DNA of 64,000 nt, taken from positions 124,001 through 188,000 of the forward strand of contig CAZSDK010000001.1 of the NCBI GenBank assembly GCA_964605655.1, written 5' to 3'. Position 1 is the first letter of the stretch. Each line of letters opens with the position of its first letter. Of this stretch, positions 17,794 to 26,303 are shown piece after piece. The translations under genes and the position numbers were made by a program. A model generated the notes under the pieces. That model had not been told where the DNA came from and did not search any database. It saw only the letters and a list, made by a program, of their open reading frames with translations. The stretch comes from JAKLIX01 sp964605655 (GTDB lineage Bacteria > Bacteroidota > Bacteroidia > Bacteroidales > CAIXZF01).

Positions 17794-18819
17794 ATGAAGT
17801 CCCTGATCTTTCTGAGGTTGATTGCGTTCCTATTCTTGCAGATTCTATGCATGGGATGGCTGCATGCACAGGTTCAGCCGGAGTCGGCCCCGGCAGCCAC
17901 CTCTATTCATGGAACTCCCGAAATCCGCTGGATCAAGCAGTACACCCCTGAAAATCAGCAACAAAATAATCGCTTCCTTCATCACCTGAAAGACTGGGTA
18001 TTTGGAAAAGATGAAGTGCTGAAAATCACAAAACCCGTTGCAGTTCTGGCTCGTAACCCGGACTCATTGCTCATTCTGGACCAGGGAATGGGAAGTATTG
18101 TTAATGTTCAGAAAAACAGGCTTCATCAGCCCCACGCCCTGAAAAGGCTGCCTGACTTGTTCCCCTCCCTGGTAGCAGCCTGTCAACTGCCCGGAGATGA
18201 GATTTTATTTACAGATTCAAAACTCAATCAGGTATTTAAACTTTCAGCCGATCAAAAAAAACTCATGGTTTTTATCGACTCCACCAGGATCAAACAACCT
18301 ACGGGCATCGCGTATTCACCCATGACCCATGAGATCTGGGTCAGTGAGACTACGCAACACCGGGTACTCATCTTCGATGAAGCAGGGAATCTCAGGAAAT
18401 CCATCGGCCAGAGAGGCACCAGAGACGGAGAATTTAACTTTCCCACATATCTCTGGATCAATAAACTGGGCAATGCTTATGTAGTCGATGCCCTGAACTT
18501 CAGGATCCAGATCTTCGACAGCGAAGGAAAATTCATCCACCATTTCGGTGAGGCCGGCGATGCCAGCGGGTACTTCGCCAGGCCGAAAGGGATTGCCACC
18601 GACCATCAGGGTAATGTTTACGTGGTCGACGGTCTGTTTCACACGGTCCAGGTATTCGATCCTCAGGGAAATTTCCTATACCGGTTCGGACAACAGGGAC
18701 GGGAAAGGGAATCGTTCTGGATGCCCATGGGGCTATTCATCGATAGCCAGGATTATATCTACGTGGCTGACAGCTATAACTCACGGGTCCAAATTTTCCG
18801 GTTTCTGAACCAAAAATGA
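17794..18819 (+). CDS. Exported NHL-repeat beta-propeller protein
   Basis: A 341-residue protein with a signal peptide (to about residue 25) and six NHL-type blades between residues 75 and 340. The last three are clearest (YLWINKLGNAYVVDALNFRIQIF, KGIATDHQGNVYVVDG, GLFIDSQDYIYVADSYNSRVQIF are the repeating cores). NHL propellers bind protein or RNA partners; exported ones are frequent in cytochrome c gene clusters, where their role is not established. The gene lies 50 nt before the ResB-CcsA fusion on the same strand. Two further NHL proteins occur within the island (28876 and 30961). Confidence 0.82.
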   Translation: MKSLIFLRLIAFLFLQILCMGWLHAQVQPESAPAATSIHGTPEIRWIKQYTPENQQQNNRFLHHLKDWVFGKDEVLKITKPVAVLARNPDSLLILDQGMGSIVNVQKNRLHQPHALKRLPDLFPSLVAACQLPGDEILFTDSKLNQVFKLSADQKKLMVFIDSTRIKQPTGIAYSPMTHEIWVSETTQHRVLIFDEAGNLRKSIGQRGTRDGEFNFPTYLWINKLGNAYVVDALNFRIQIFDSEGKFIHHFGEAGDASGYFARPKGIATDHQGNVYVVDGLFHTVQVFDPQGNFLYRFGQQGRERESFWMPMGLFIDSQDYIYVADSYNSRVQIFRFLNQK

Positions 18820-18869
18820 TCTTTTAGTCTCCGTTTTTGTTTAGAATATGTCTATTTAAAAACATCATC

Positions 18870-21800
18870 ATGAGAAAACTCATTGACTTTCTTTTTTCAC
18901 TCCGGTTTACGGTCATCTTATTGCTGGTCTTTGCCACTGCGTTGGGGATAGCCACCTTTATTGAAGAACGTTATGATACGATCACTGCCCGCCTGCTGGT
19001 CTATAATGCACATTGGTTCGAATTGCTGATGCTGCTGATGGTGGTGAATTTCACCGGGAACATCACTAAATATAAAATGATCAGCTGGAAAAAATGGCCG
19101 TTGCTGATGTTTCACCTGGCCTTCATTATGATGATACTGGGAGCAGGCCTGACCCGTTATCTCGGGTTTGAAGGCAATATGCACCTGAAGGAAGGAGGAT
19201 CTACCAGTGTCATCTATACGGAAAAGCCTTTCCTTCAAGTTATTGTATCAGAAAAGGACAAAAGCTGGAAATATGAAAGACCGCTCATCATCAGCGAATA
19301 TTTATCCCGACGTCCGCAGGTAACAATAAAAACCGGATTACCTGAACCCTTGAAAATCAAGGTAAAAGATTATTTCACTCATTCGGTGGAAAAGATGGTG
19401 GAACATGTGCCCGGCGGCTCCGACATCATCGAGATCCTTTATGCGACCGGGCGAAACCAGTTTACCGTGATGGTCAAAAAGGGAGCCTCAGGCAAAGCCG
19501 GTCCCTTGACTTTTGGATTTGAGAACCCAGACGACAGCACCGCCATTCAGGTAAAACGCATGGGCGGGAACTTCGTGGTTACCTCACCTTATCCTATGTT
19601 GAAGATGGACATGCACGCCATGCCTGTCGACACTATTGAAAAAGGAATTGCGACTCCCACTGAAAAGGACAGTTATTTCGATATCCAGGGATTCTCCTTT
19701 TTAGTAAAGCAGTTATATCAGAGTGCCGCAACACGTACCGTCAAAGGCACGGACCAGGATGATGGCCCTGCTGCCCTTACGCTGGATGTCGCGTATGGAG
19801 ACAAGACCAAAGAAATCACTGTCCTGGGCGGCCCGGGCTTTAGCCCCAGATTGGAGAAGCTTTCCCTTGGTAATATTGAGGTGCAGATCGGTTATGGTGA
19901 TAATGAGATGCAGCTGCCCTTTGAACTGCGTCTTGATGATTTTGTCCTTGAAAGGTATCCGGGCTCCGACAGTCCATCCTCTTATTCAAGCCAGGTCACG
20001 GTCATCGACAAAGAACGCAGTGTGACCATGCCCCACCGCATCTTCATGAATAACGTACTGGATTACAGGGGATACCGCTTTTTCCAGTCATCATACGAAC
20101 CCGATGAAAAGGGAAGTATTTTATCAGTGAACCATGATAAACCTGGTACCCTGGTCACGTATGCCGGTTACTTTTTCATGACTTTAGGATTTATCCTCAC
20201 CTTATTTAACAGAAAATCTCATTTCAGAAAGGTCAACCGCACTCTCCGTGAGCAAAGGATCAAATGGCTTCAGGCCACCACTATTCTGCTGTTCCTGATG
20301 TTTGCCGGGGAAAATATGGCTTTTTCACAACAAACCGTCAGAAAACCCGTCGACGCGGCCCATGCGGAACAATTCGGGGAGCTACTGGTACAGACCTTTG
20401 ACGGAAGGATACAACCGCTTCATACCCTTGCTTATGACCTGATGCACAAAATTTCCCGGAAAGATCATTTTACAACAACCGAGAAAGGAAACCTTTCCGC
20501 TGTTCAGGTGATGATGGACCTTGTCATGGACGGCGAATACTGGAAACAACAACCCATCGTTTATGTCCGTGACCCTTCCGTCAGGCAGTTCCTGCATATA
20601 CAAGGCAAATACGCCACCCTGGTTGACTTTTACTCCCAGGAAGGCTACAAGCTGACCCGTCAGGTGGAAGAAGCTTTCCGAAAGAAACCCGGAGACCAGA
20701 ATGTTTTTGACAAGGAAGTATTGAAAGTGGATGAAAGGGTGAATCTGCTCAATGCTGCCCGGGAAGGCAGGATGTTCAAACTATTCCCCGTTCCGGGTGA
20801 GCCACAGCACCCATGGCTGGCTCCAGGTGACAGTATGATACTGGCCCCGGTACAAGGCAATGTTGCCATGCTGAAAGAGGAGCTCGGGATGCAGCAAATC
20901 ACCTATTTCAGCCTGTTACAGACCTATTTCCAACGTCTGGTCGAACAGGGTACTGCGACAGGTGATTATTCACAATCCGGTAAGATCCTCGCTGTCATGA
21001 AATCTATACAGCGCCAGGATGCTCCTGCAGAGATCCTGCCCTCGGAAAGGATGATCAGGATGGAGACTTTTTATAACAATGCCGAGATCTTCATCAAACT
21101 CAGGAACTGGTATGGTTTTCTGGCCATGGTATTCCTCTTCCTCGCCTTCGTAGACATCCTCAGAAAGAAAAAAAGCAAGGTGATGGATTGGATCTTCAGG
21201 ATCATCACCATCATACTGGGCATCGCCTTCCTTTACCATACCTTCGGCTTGGGTCTGCGCTGGTACCTGTCGGGGCATGCACCCTGGAGTAACGGTTACG
21301 AAGCCTTGCTTTTAATGGCCTGGGCAAGCCTGCTGGCAGGATTCATTTTCAACCGGTATTCACGCATTACGCTGGCATCCACCGTATTACTTGCTGCGGC
21401 CATGTTGATGACGGCGAGCCATTCCAGTTACGATCCCCAGCTTACCAACCTCCAACCGGTTCTCAAATCCTACTGGCTCATCATCCATGTGGCAGTGATC
21501 ACCATCAGTTACGGATTTCTGGGTTTGGGTTTTGCCCTGGGACTAATCCATCATTTCCTGAGTGTTTTCTCGACCCGGGCCAATCGGTTGCCACTGGATC
21601 CAATCAAACAGGAACTGACCTATATCAATGAGATGACCCTCACCGTGGGATTGTTCCTTGCCACTGTCGGGACCTTCCTGGGGGGTATATGGGCTAACGA
21701 ATCATGGGGAAGGTACTGGGGCTGGGACTCCAAAGAAACCTGGGCCCTGATTATCGTGATCACCTATACCATCATCCTACATTTCAGGCTAATCCCCAGA

Positions 21801-22076
21801 CTGAAGTCAGCCTATGCACTCAACACAGGGGCCATCCTTGGTTTCGGCAGTGTTCTGATGACCTTTATCGGAGTCAACTACTATCTCTCCAAAGGCCTTC
21901 ACAGTTATGCCGCCGGTGATACACCCGTGTTTCCCGTCTGGGCCTGGGTTATGATCCTGGCGGTGATCGCACTCATCGTAGTTGCAGGAATCAAAGAATC
22001 CCTTAACACCAGACAAATTAAGGATACCGGACCGGCATCTGTGATTGAAAATCAGGAAGGATCAGCAGAATCCTAA
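18870..22076 (+). CDS. Fused ResB-CcsA system II cytochrome c maturation protein
   Basis: This 1068-residue membrane protein joins the two halves of the system II heme ligation machine, which carries heme across the inner membrane and attaches it to CXXCH motifs in the periplasm. The N-terminal ResB half has helices at about 8-30, 45-65, 75-95 and again near 435 (LRFTVILLLVFATALGIATF, then HLAFIMMILGAGLTR). A long periplasmic region (about 470-740) follows. The CcsA half (about 745-1045) has the WWD-type heme-handling motif WGRYWGWDSKETWAL near residue 950, with conserved His residues in adjacent loops. The start at 18870 (MRKLIDFLFSLRF) is preferred to the TTG at 18837. Its stop overlaps the convergent 21-heme gene by 4 nt. 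Its presence here fits the 73 heme sites nearby. Confidence 0.93.
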   Translation: MRKLIDFLFSLRFTVILLLVFATALGIATFIEERYDTITARLLVYNAHWFELLMLLMVVNFTGNITKYKMISWKKWPLLMFHLAFIMMILGAGLTRYLGFEGNMHLKEGGSTSVIYTEKPFLQVIVSEKDKSWKYERPLIISEYLSRRPQVTIKTGLPEPLKIKVKDYFTHSVEKMVEHVPGGSDIIEILYATGRNQFTVMVKKGASGKAGPLTFGFENPDDSTAIQVKRMGGNFVVTSPYPMLKMDMHAMPVDTIEKGIATPTEKDSYFDIQGFSFLVKQLYQSAATRTVKGTDQDDGPAALTLDVAYGDKTKEITVLGGPGFSPRLEKLSLGNIEVQIGYGDNEMQLPFELRLDDFVLERYPGSDSPSSYSSQVTVIDKERSVTMPHRIFMNNVLDYRGYRFFQSSYEPDEKGSILSVNHDKPGTLVTYAGYFFMTLGFILTLFNRKSHFRKVNRTLREQRIKWLQATTILLFLMFAGENMAFSQQTVRKPVDAAHAEQFGELLVQTFDGRIQPLHTLAYDLMHKISRKDHFTTTEKGNLSAVQVMMDLVMDGEYWKQQPIVYVRDPSVRQFLHIQGKYATLVDFYSQEGYKLTRQVEEAFRKKPGDQNVFDKEVLKVDERVNLLNAAREGRMFKLFPVPGEPQHPWLAPGDSMILAPVQGNVAMLKEELGMQQITYFSLLQTYFQRLVEQGTATGDYSQSGKILAVMKSIQRQDAPAEILPSERMIRMETFYNNAEIFIKLRNWYGFLAMVFLFLAFVDILRKKKSKVMDWIFRIITIILGIAFLYHTFGLGLRWYLSGHAPWSNGYEALLLMAWASLLAGFIFNRYSRITLASTVLLAAAMLMTASHSSYDPQLTNLQPVLKSYWLIIHVAVITISYGFLGLGFALGLIHHFLSVFSTRANRLPLDPIKQELTYINEMTLTVGLFLATVGTFLGGIWANESWGRYWGWDSKETWALIIVITYTIILHFRLIPRLKSAYALNTGAILGFGSVLMTFIGVNYYLSKGLHSYAAGDTPVFPVWAWVMILAVIALIVVAGIKESLNTRQIKDTGPASVIENQEGSAES

Positions 22077-23815
22077 CGTTTGTAGGTTTTGTCGCTGTGA
22101 CATCCGGTCTGGCAGGTACCTCCGCCATCCAGCTGGGTGTATTTCATCGACATCGTCCAGGTGCCGAATAGGATGTTCTCCTTCAGAAGATGCTCATTAT
22201 CAGAGGTATGAATTTCATGGCATACCGTGCAGTTTCTTCCTTTATCCCCGCTCACATGAACCGCATGTAGATTCCTGTCACCATCCCGGAATGAAGTAGC
22301 CGAGGTCGTCGTGGCTGCCGTAAGTAATTGGCTGTCGTGACAAGTGAAGCAGAAGGCAAAACTCTCCGCAACCCCTTTAACATAAAACCCATCAGTGATC
22401 TTTGCAGGAAGCAGATAGGGATTCTCGGCATAATGCGGGTTATGGCAGGAGGAGCATCCGTCTTTGGTGATGGCACCATGTTCATGTAATCCTTTCCTGA
22501 AGACATCTTTCATCCCTGCAATGGTTTTTGAGCTTCCTTTGATGGGCTTGGTATGACAGGTCAGGCAGAGCGTCTTCTCCTCTGCGAGGAGTATCTTGCC
22601 CTTGTCGGAGGCATGCGGGGAGTGACAATTCGTGCATGATTTCTTATCTTTCAGGGGTTGATGGACCAGAGCGGCAGTTTGCAGCGGTTCCTCAAAGTCG
22701 TCATGACAACCGACACAGAGTTGTTGCAGATTTTGTTTCAACAGGGCTGGTTCCTCAGAATCATGAGATACGTGACAGATGGAACATTTGTTTTTAAAGG
22801 GGGCGTGGACATAAGCCAGTTCCATTCCTTTTTTCTCCTGTTCGTGGCAGTTGAGACAAAGCTCATTGGTCAGATCTTTCACCAGGCTCTTGTTGGCAGA
22901 TTTGTGAGGATCATGGCAACCGGTACATAAGCCCTGGGTCACAGCCCCATGGACGGATGCCTTGCCTGAATGGTCCAGCTTATGACATTCAAGGCATAAA
23001 ACGGATACAGGAGAGGCTTTGACCAGCTTCGCATTGGGAGAACTGTGAGGGGAGTGGCATTTGCTGCAACTGTTGGCGTTTTCCAGTACTTTATGCTTCA
23101 CCGGTGCCTCATCTACCTCAGCCTGAAGCACATCATGACAACCATAACACAGTTCATTATAATTCTGTGTGAGCATGTGTTCTGTCTTTGATCCGTGAGG
23201 GCTATGACAGATCACACATTTATTGGCAAAAGGCGGATGGACACTTTTCTGGGCCAGTTCCTGTCTGGCATTGGGATGACAAGAATAACAAAGCTCCTGA
23301 CCATTGGCTATCAGCAACTTGGGATTGGCTGACTGGTGAGGATCGTGGCATCCCTGGCACATTCCCTGTTCTACCGGCTGGTGTTTGCTGGTATTCTCAG
23401 CCAGCTCCAGGTTGTCATGACATTCTTCACAGGTCTGACGTATGGGGAAGGTTTTAAGCAGACTTTTATTGTCGGAGTTATGGGGGGTATGGCAGATCAT
23501 ACATTTCCCATTCTTAACGATGGCATGGACCACCTCTTTGGTATTGAGCGGGTCATGACAGGTATAACACAGGTCAGGCACCTCTTTGGGGAAGGTGAAG
23601 CCCGTGACCCCTTCCTGCGGGTGTGCTTGTCCATTGGACTGGTGGCAGGTACTACATCCCTGGTTGACAGGAAGATGTGTCACTTTTCCCTGGATGACAG
23701 CGGAATGACAAACCGCACATTTATTAGCGTCATCAGGCCCCGACATGACTCTGGCCGGCGTTGCCAGGAAGCACAACGGTACAAGGATGACCATAAGTAG
23801 TGTCTTCATGCTCAA
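22073..23815 (-). CDS. Multiheme c-type cytochrome, 21 heme sites (doubled-CXXCH type)
   Basis: A 580-residue exported protein (signal peptide to about residue 25) with 20 CXXCH sites plus one CX3CH (CQTGCH) close to the C-terminus. The sites come in pairs of the doubled-CXXCH type: one followed by (S/T/D)PH, then about 20-35 residues with a conserved Leu-Leu, then CxxCH again. Each pair is linked through an 'H-P/VxxG-C' stretch. Heme density is about one per 28 residues, as in wire-like cytochromes that pass electrons along a heme chain. It is the last gene of the minus-strand cytochrome run, 145 nt after the pentaheme lipoprotein gene, so it may have its own promoter. The 3' end overlaps the ResB-CcsA gene by 4 nt. 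Confidence 0.92.
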   Translation of the reverse strand: MSMKTLLMVILVPLCFLATPARVMSGPDDANKCAVCHSAVIQGKVTHLPVNQGCSTCHQSNGQAHPQEGVTGFTFPKEVPDLCYTCHDPLNTKEVVHAIVKNGKCMICHTPHNSDNKSLLKTFPIRQTCEECHDNLELAENTSKHQPVEQGMCQGCHDPHQSANPKLLIANGQELCYSCHPNARQELAQKSVHPPFANKCVICHSPHGSKTEHMLTQNYNELCYGCHDVLQAEVDEAPVKHKVLENANSCSKCHSPHSSPNAKLVKASPVSVLCLECHKLDHSGKASVHGAVTQGLCTGCHDPHKSANKSLVKDLTNELCLNCHEQEKKGMELAYVHAPFKNKCSICHVSHDSEEPALLKQNLQQLCVGCHDDFEEPLQTAALVHQPLKDKKSCTNCHSPHASDKGKILLAEEKTLCLTCHTKPIKGSSKTIAGMKDVFRKGLHEHGAITKDGCSSCHNPHYAENPYLLPAKITDGFYVKGVAESFAFCFTCHDSQLLTAATTTSATSFRDGDRNLHAVHVSGDKGRNCTVCHEIHTSDNEHLLKENILFGTWTMSMKYTQLDGGGTCQTGCHSDKTYKR

Positions 23816-23897
23816 TCAGTTTTTCCTTTTCCCGGAAAGTGGGAAAAGATCATTAAAATTATCAAATTCCGGCATATATACATATAAATACTTGCAA

Positions 23898-23926
23898 GAG
23901 GACGTAAAAATCCCCTTCTCGTCCTC
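23898..23926. other. Inverted repeat in the leader of the 21-heme gene
   Basis: A 7-bp perfect repeat (GAGGACG/CGTCCTC) with a 15-nt loop, in the 145-bp gap between the pentaheme and 21-heme genes. A second 7-bp repeat (TTTTCCC/GGGAAAA) lies at 23827-23847, next to the start codon. Neither has a T-run on the minus strand. They could be operators or RNA stems; nothing shows which. Confidence 0.3.
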
Positions 23927-23960
23927 CAATGGTTGGGTATGAATATTAAATATCACAAAT

Positions 23961-24560
23961 TCAGTCCTTTAATAAATGTTCTCGATTACTGCCATGAGGA
24001 AGATGGCATTGCAGGCATGCTGCACCTGTGAGGGTGCCATGCCCTTTAATCCCAGATAACTCATCTTTTGTATGGCAGTTCAGGCATAAATCCCCGGGGT
24101 TTTGCTTTAGCAAATGGGGAATTTTTGATATATGGGGGGCATGACAGGAGATGCAGTAACCACCGGCGACCGGACCATGAACCTTTGCATATTTTTTCTG
24201 AAACGAGTCGTGACATTCAAAACACAAATCGGTGAGCGGTACCCTGGTCATGCTTTTGTTTGCTTTATCATGGCATTTCTCACATTCCTGGTTAAAATAG
24301 GGCTTGTGATAGTTCATTTCCGGTTCCTTCTGGCTGATTTCCTTTTCTTTTTGTAGTAATGCAGACTCTGTAACATTAGTATCCCCCACTGTTTCAGCAG
24401 ATTGAGGAACAGAGTCTTTTACCCCGTCGAAGAAGAATGAAAGCACTGACTGTGAGCTTTTGGGGGCGCAGGAACCCATGGTCCAGACCAGAGCCAGTAT
24501 CACTCCTGCGTTGAGGAGGTGTGAGACAGGTAACAAAAAAGGACGTTGGAAATGGGGCAC
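23961..24560 (-). CDS. Pentaheme c-type cytochrome lipoprotein (copy 2)
   Basis: A 199-residue protein with a signal peptide and lipobox (TMGSC, Cys31), then the segment SVLSFFFDGVKDS, a 50-residue charged linker and five CXXCH sites (CEKCH, CFECH, CISCH, CLNCH, CLQCH). It is a paralogue of the pentaheme lipoprotein at 28290-28898: both have the LSFFFDGV segment, a KPxF...CxxCHD first site and the VHGPVAGGYC stretch. As a lipid-anchored periplasmic cytochrome it could carry electrons to or from the outer-membrane barrel encoded two genes upstream. The gene starts 24 nt after the 12-heme gene stops. Confidence 0.88.
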   Translation of the reverse strand: MPHFQRPFLLPVSHLLNAGVILALVWTMGSCAPKSSQSVLSFFFDGVKDSVPQSAETVGDTNVTESALLQKEKEISQKEPEMNYHKPYFNQECEKCHDKANKSMTRVPLTDLCFECHDSFQKKYAKVHGPVAGGYCISCHAPHISKIPHLLKQNPGDLCLNCHTKDELSGIKGHGTLTGAACLQCHLPHGSNREHLLKD

Positions 24561-24584
24561 GGCTGTATGATTACCGGGGCAGGG

Positions 24585-26291
24585 TCAATAGGCAGCCGGG
24601 CTGTGGGTATGGTTATGGCAGGTGAGGTAACATTTACCGCTCCTGTAGCCATCATCCTGGAAATACAGGTTCCCGTTCATAGAGGATACCACGGAAGTAT
24701 TGAAGTTGATCAGGTGGCTGTTCCTGCTGGCAAGGCCCTGCGTGCTGCTGATCCCGTGAGGATCATGGCAGGTGTTGCAGGAGGTCTTTACTTCCACCAC
24801 ATGCTTGTAATGGACCAGTCGATTCACATTGTCACCGGCATCTTGAGAATATTCGGTCCTGGAATGGCAGGAATAACATAGTGCGTATGCAGAAGAAGAC
24901 TCCGCCACATTTTCCGATGTTGAGTACTGGTATTTCAGGATATGAGGATAAATAGATCCATGGGGTCCTGCAGGTGCATCGGGCCCATTGCTGGCATGAC
25001 AGCTGGAGCAATAGATCAGGCTGTTTTCGTTAAGCGGTGCGATGAGACCGGGTACCTGGTTATTCTTTCCTTTGATTTCAACCGGATGAAAGGAAATGCT
25101 GTTGGCAGCGAATTCAAGTCGGGCATCCGATTGAGCGATCTGCCTGGGTGTAGTTGGGCTGGTCGCAGGCCGGCTGCTATGGCAACGGAAGCAAATCTCA
25201 TACTCATACTGAGCATTTTCGACAGGCATACCGCTGGCACTGATGCCTTTCACCCCAGTCAATGCACCGCTCACCAGGGGTGGCGTGGCGGGATTTCCAT
25301 TAGCCGCATGGGGATTGTGGCAGTCGCTGCATTCTACATGCTTGCTGCCAAGTAAAGCCGCTTCCGAGGGATCATGGATCCCTGCGTACAGGTTCACGTC
25401 ATGTTTGTATGTTTTGGCCAGCTGTGCCTGTATGTTCTTGCCGGAGGAAGCCACCGTACCTGAATGACAGTTGAGGCAGTTGGTTTCCTCGATCTGGTAG
25501 TTCATCAACCGTGCCTTACCACCTGCCGAATGCGGTTTATGACAATTTTCACAGGCATTCTTTGCAACGGTGTTATAATTTGACGGACTATGTTCCCAGG
25601 GGTTCCGTCCCCTGCCATCCCAGGTGGCATTGGAGGTCCGGTGCGATGAAACGGCCCAGTTGGCCGGCTGATGGCAGGTCAGGCACAGCAGGGAATTTTC
25701 GGTGGTCACCAGCAGGAAGTCCCCGAAAAGGTTCTTATGGGGATCATGACAGGAGGTACACTGGACCTTTCCGTCCTCAAGCTTCACCGGCTTTAAGATG
25801 GCAGCAGGATCTTTAAGCTCCGGGTCCATGGCAGCCAGAGAAGAATTATACTGAAAGGATACAGGATGGTCGTTGGAAAGATCTTTGCCCAGGCTGTTCT
25901 TATCAGTGGTAAGAAGATTCATCCCCCTGGCAAAGCTGATTTCCCTCGATCTGCTCAATACATTACCCAGGGCGATCGTACCATCGTGACAGGACAGACA
26001 AAGGATGGAGGAACCGTCAGGCTGGCCCGGGTTGGCCTGTAAGGTGGAACTTACCGTATTGTTATAAAGGGTATAGGTCAGGCCGGGATCACGGCGGTTC
26101 CACAAAGGTGATTTGGCAGCACTGGTATGGGGAGTGTGACAGAACACACAGATCTCCGACTCCGTGTTCGCCTTGATATTTCCGGGTCCCGTCACCGATA
26201 AATTATGGACCGTATTCACGATGGACTGAGCTTCCACCCAGAGTGGCAACCAGATGAGGATTAACAGTATATATACAGGGTTCCTTTTCAT
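24585..26291 (-). CDS. Multiheme c-type cytochrome, 12 heme sites
   Basis: A 568-residue exported protein (signal peptide to about residue 22) with 11 CXXCH sites and one C-terminal CX3CH (CYLTCH). The first 190 residues resemble the tetraheme protein at 30018-30641 (CxFCHxPH, CLSCHD..., LGxDLSNDHPxSF, CxSCHDxH, CLTCH). The last 270 resemble the C-terminal part of the 20-heme protein at 32969-36643 (HVECxDCHNPH, YExCxxCHSS, SFHPV, YCSSCH, GPHGS..HIL). It therefore looks like a mosaic of two modules found elsewhere in the island. The likely place is the outer face of, or within reach of, the barrel encoded 12 nt upstream. No T9SS tail or lipobox is present. Confidence 0.9.
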   Translation of the reverse strand: MKRNPVYILLILIWLPLWVEAQSIVNTVHNLSVTGPGNIKANTESEICVFCHTPHTSAAKSPLWNRRDPGLTYTLYNNTVSSTLQANPGQPDGSSILCLSCHDGTIALGNVLSRSREISFARGMNLLTTDKNSLGKDLSNDHPVSFQYNSSLAAMDPELKDPAAILKPVKLEDGKVQCTSCHDPHKNLFGDFLLVTTENSLLCLTCHQPANWAVSSHRTSNATWDGRGRNPWEHSPSNYNTVAKNACENCHKPHSAGGKARLMNYQIEETNCLNCHSGTVASSGKNIQAQLAKTYKHDVNLYAGIHDPSEAALLGSKHVECSDCHNPHAANGNPATPPLVSGALTGVKGISASGMPVENAQYEYEICFRCHSSRPATSPTTPRQIAQSDARLEFAANSISFHPVEIKGKNNQVPGLIAPLNENSLIYCSSCHASNGPDAPAGPHGSIYPHILKYQYSTSENVAESSSAYALCYSCHSRTEYSQDAGDNVNRLVHYKHVVEVKTSCNTCHDPHGISSTQGLASRNSHLINFNTSVVSSMNGNLYFQDDGYRSGKCYLTCHNHTHSPAAY

Positions 26292-26303
26292 GCCTCGATA
26301 CGC

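Noticed and set aside
23188..23457. Plus-strand frames inside the 21-heme gene
   Set aside because: They lie antisense to an unbroken heme-motif coding region and have no domain pattern.
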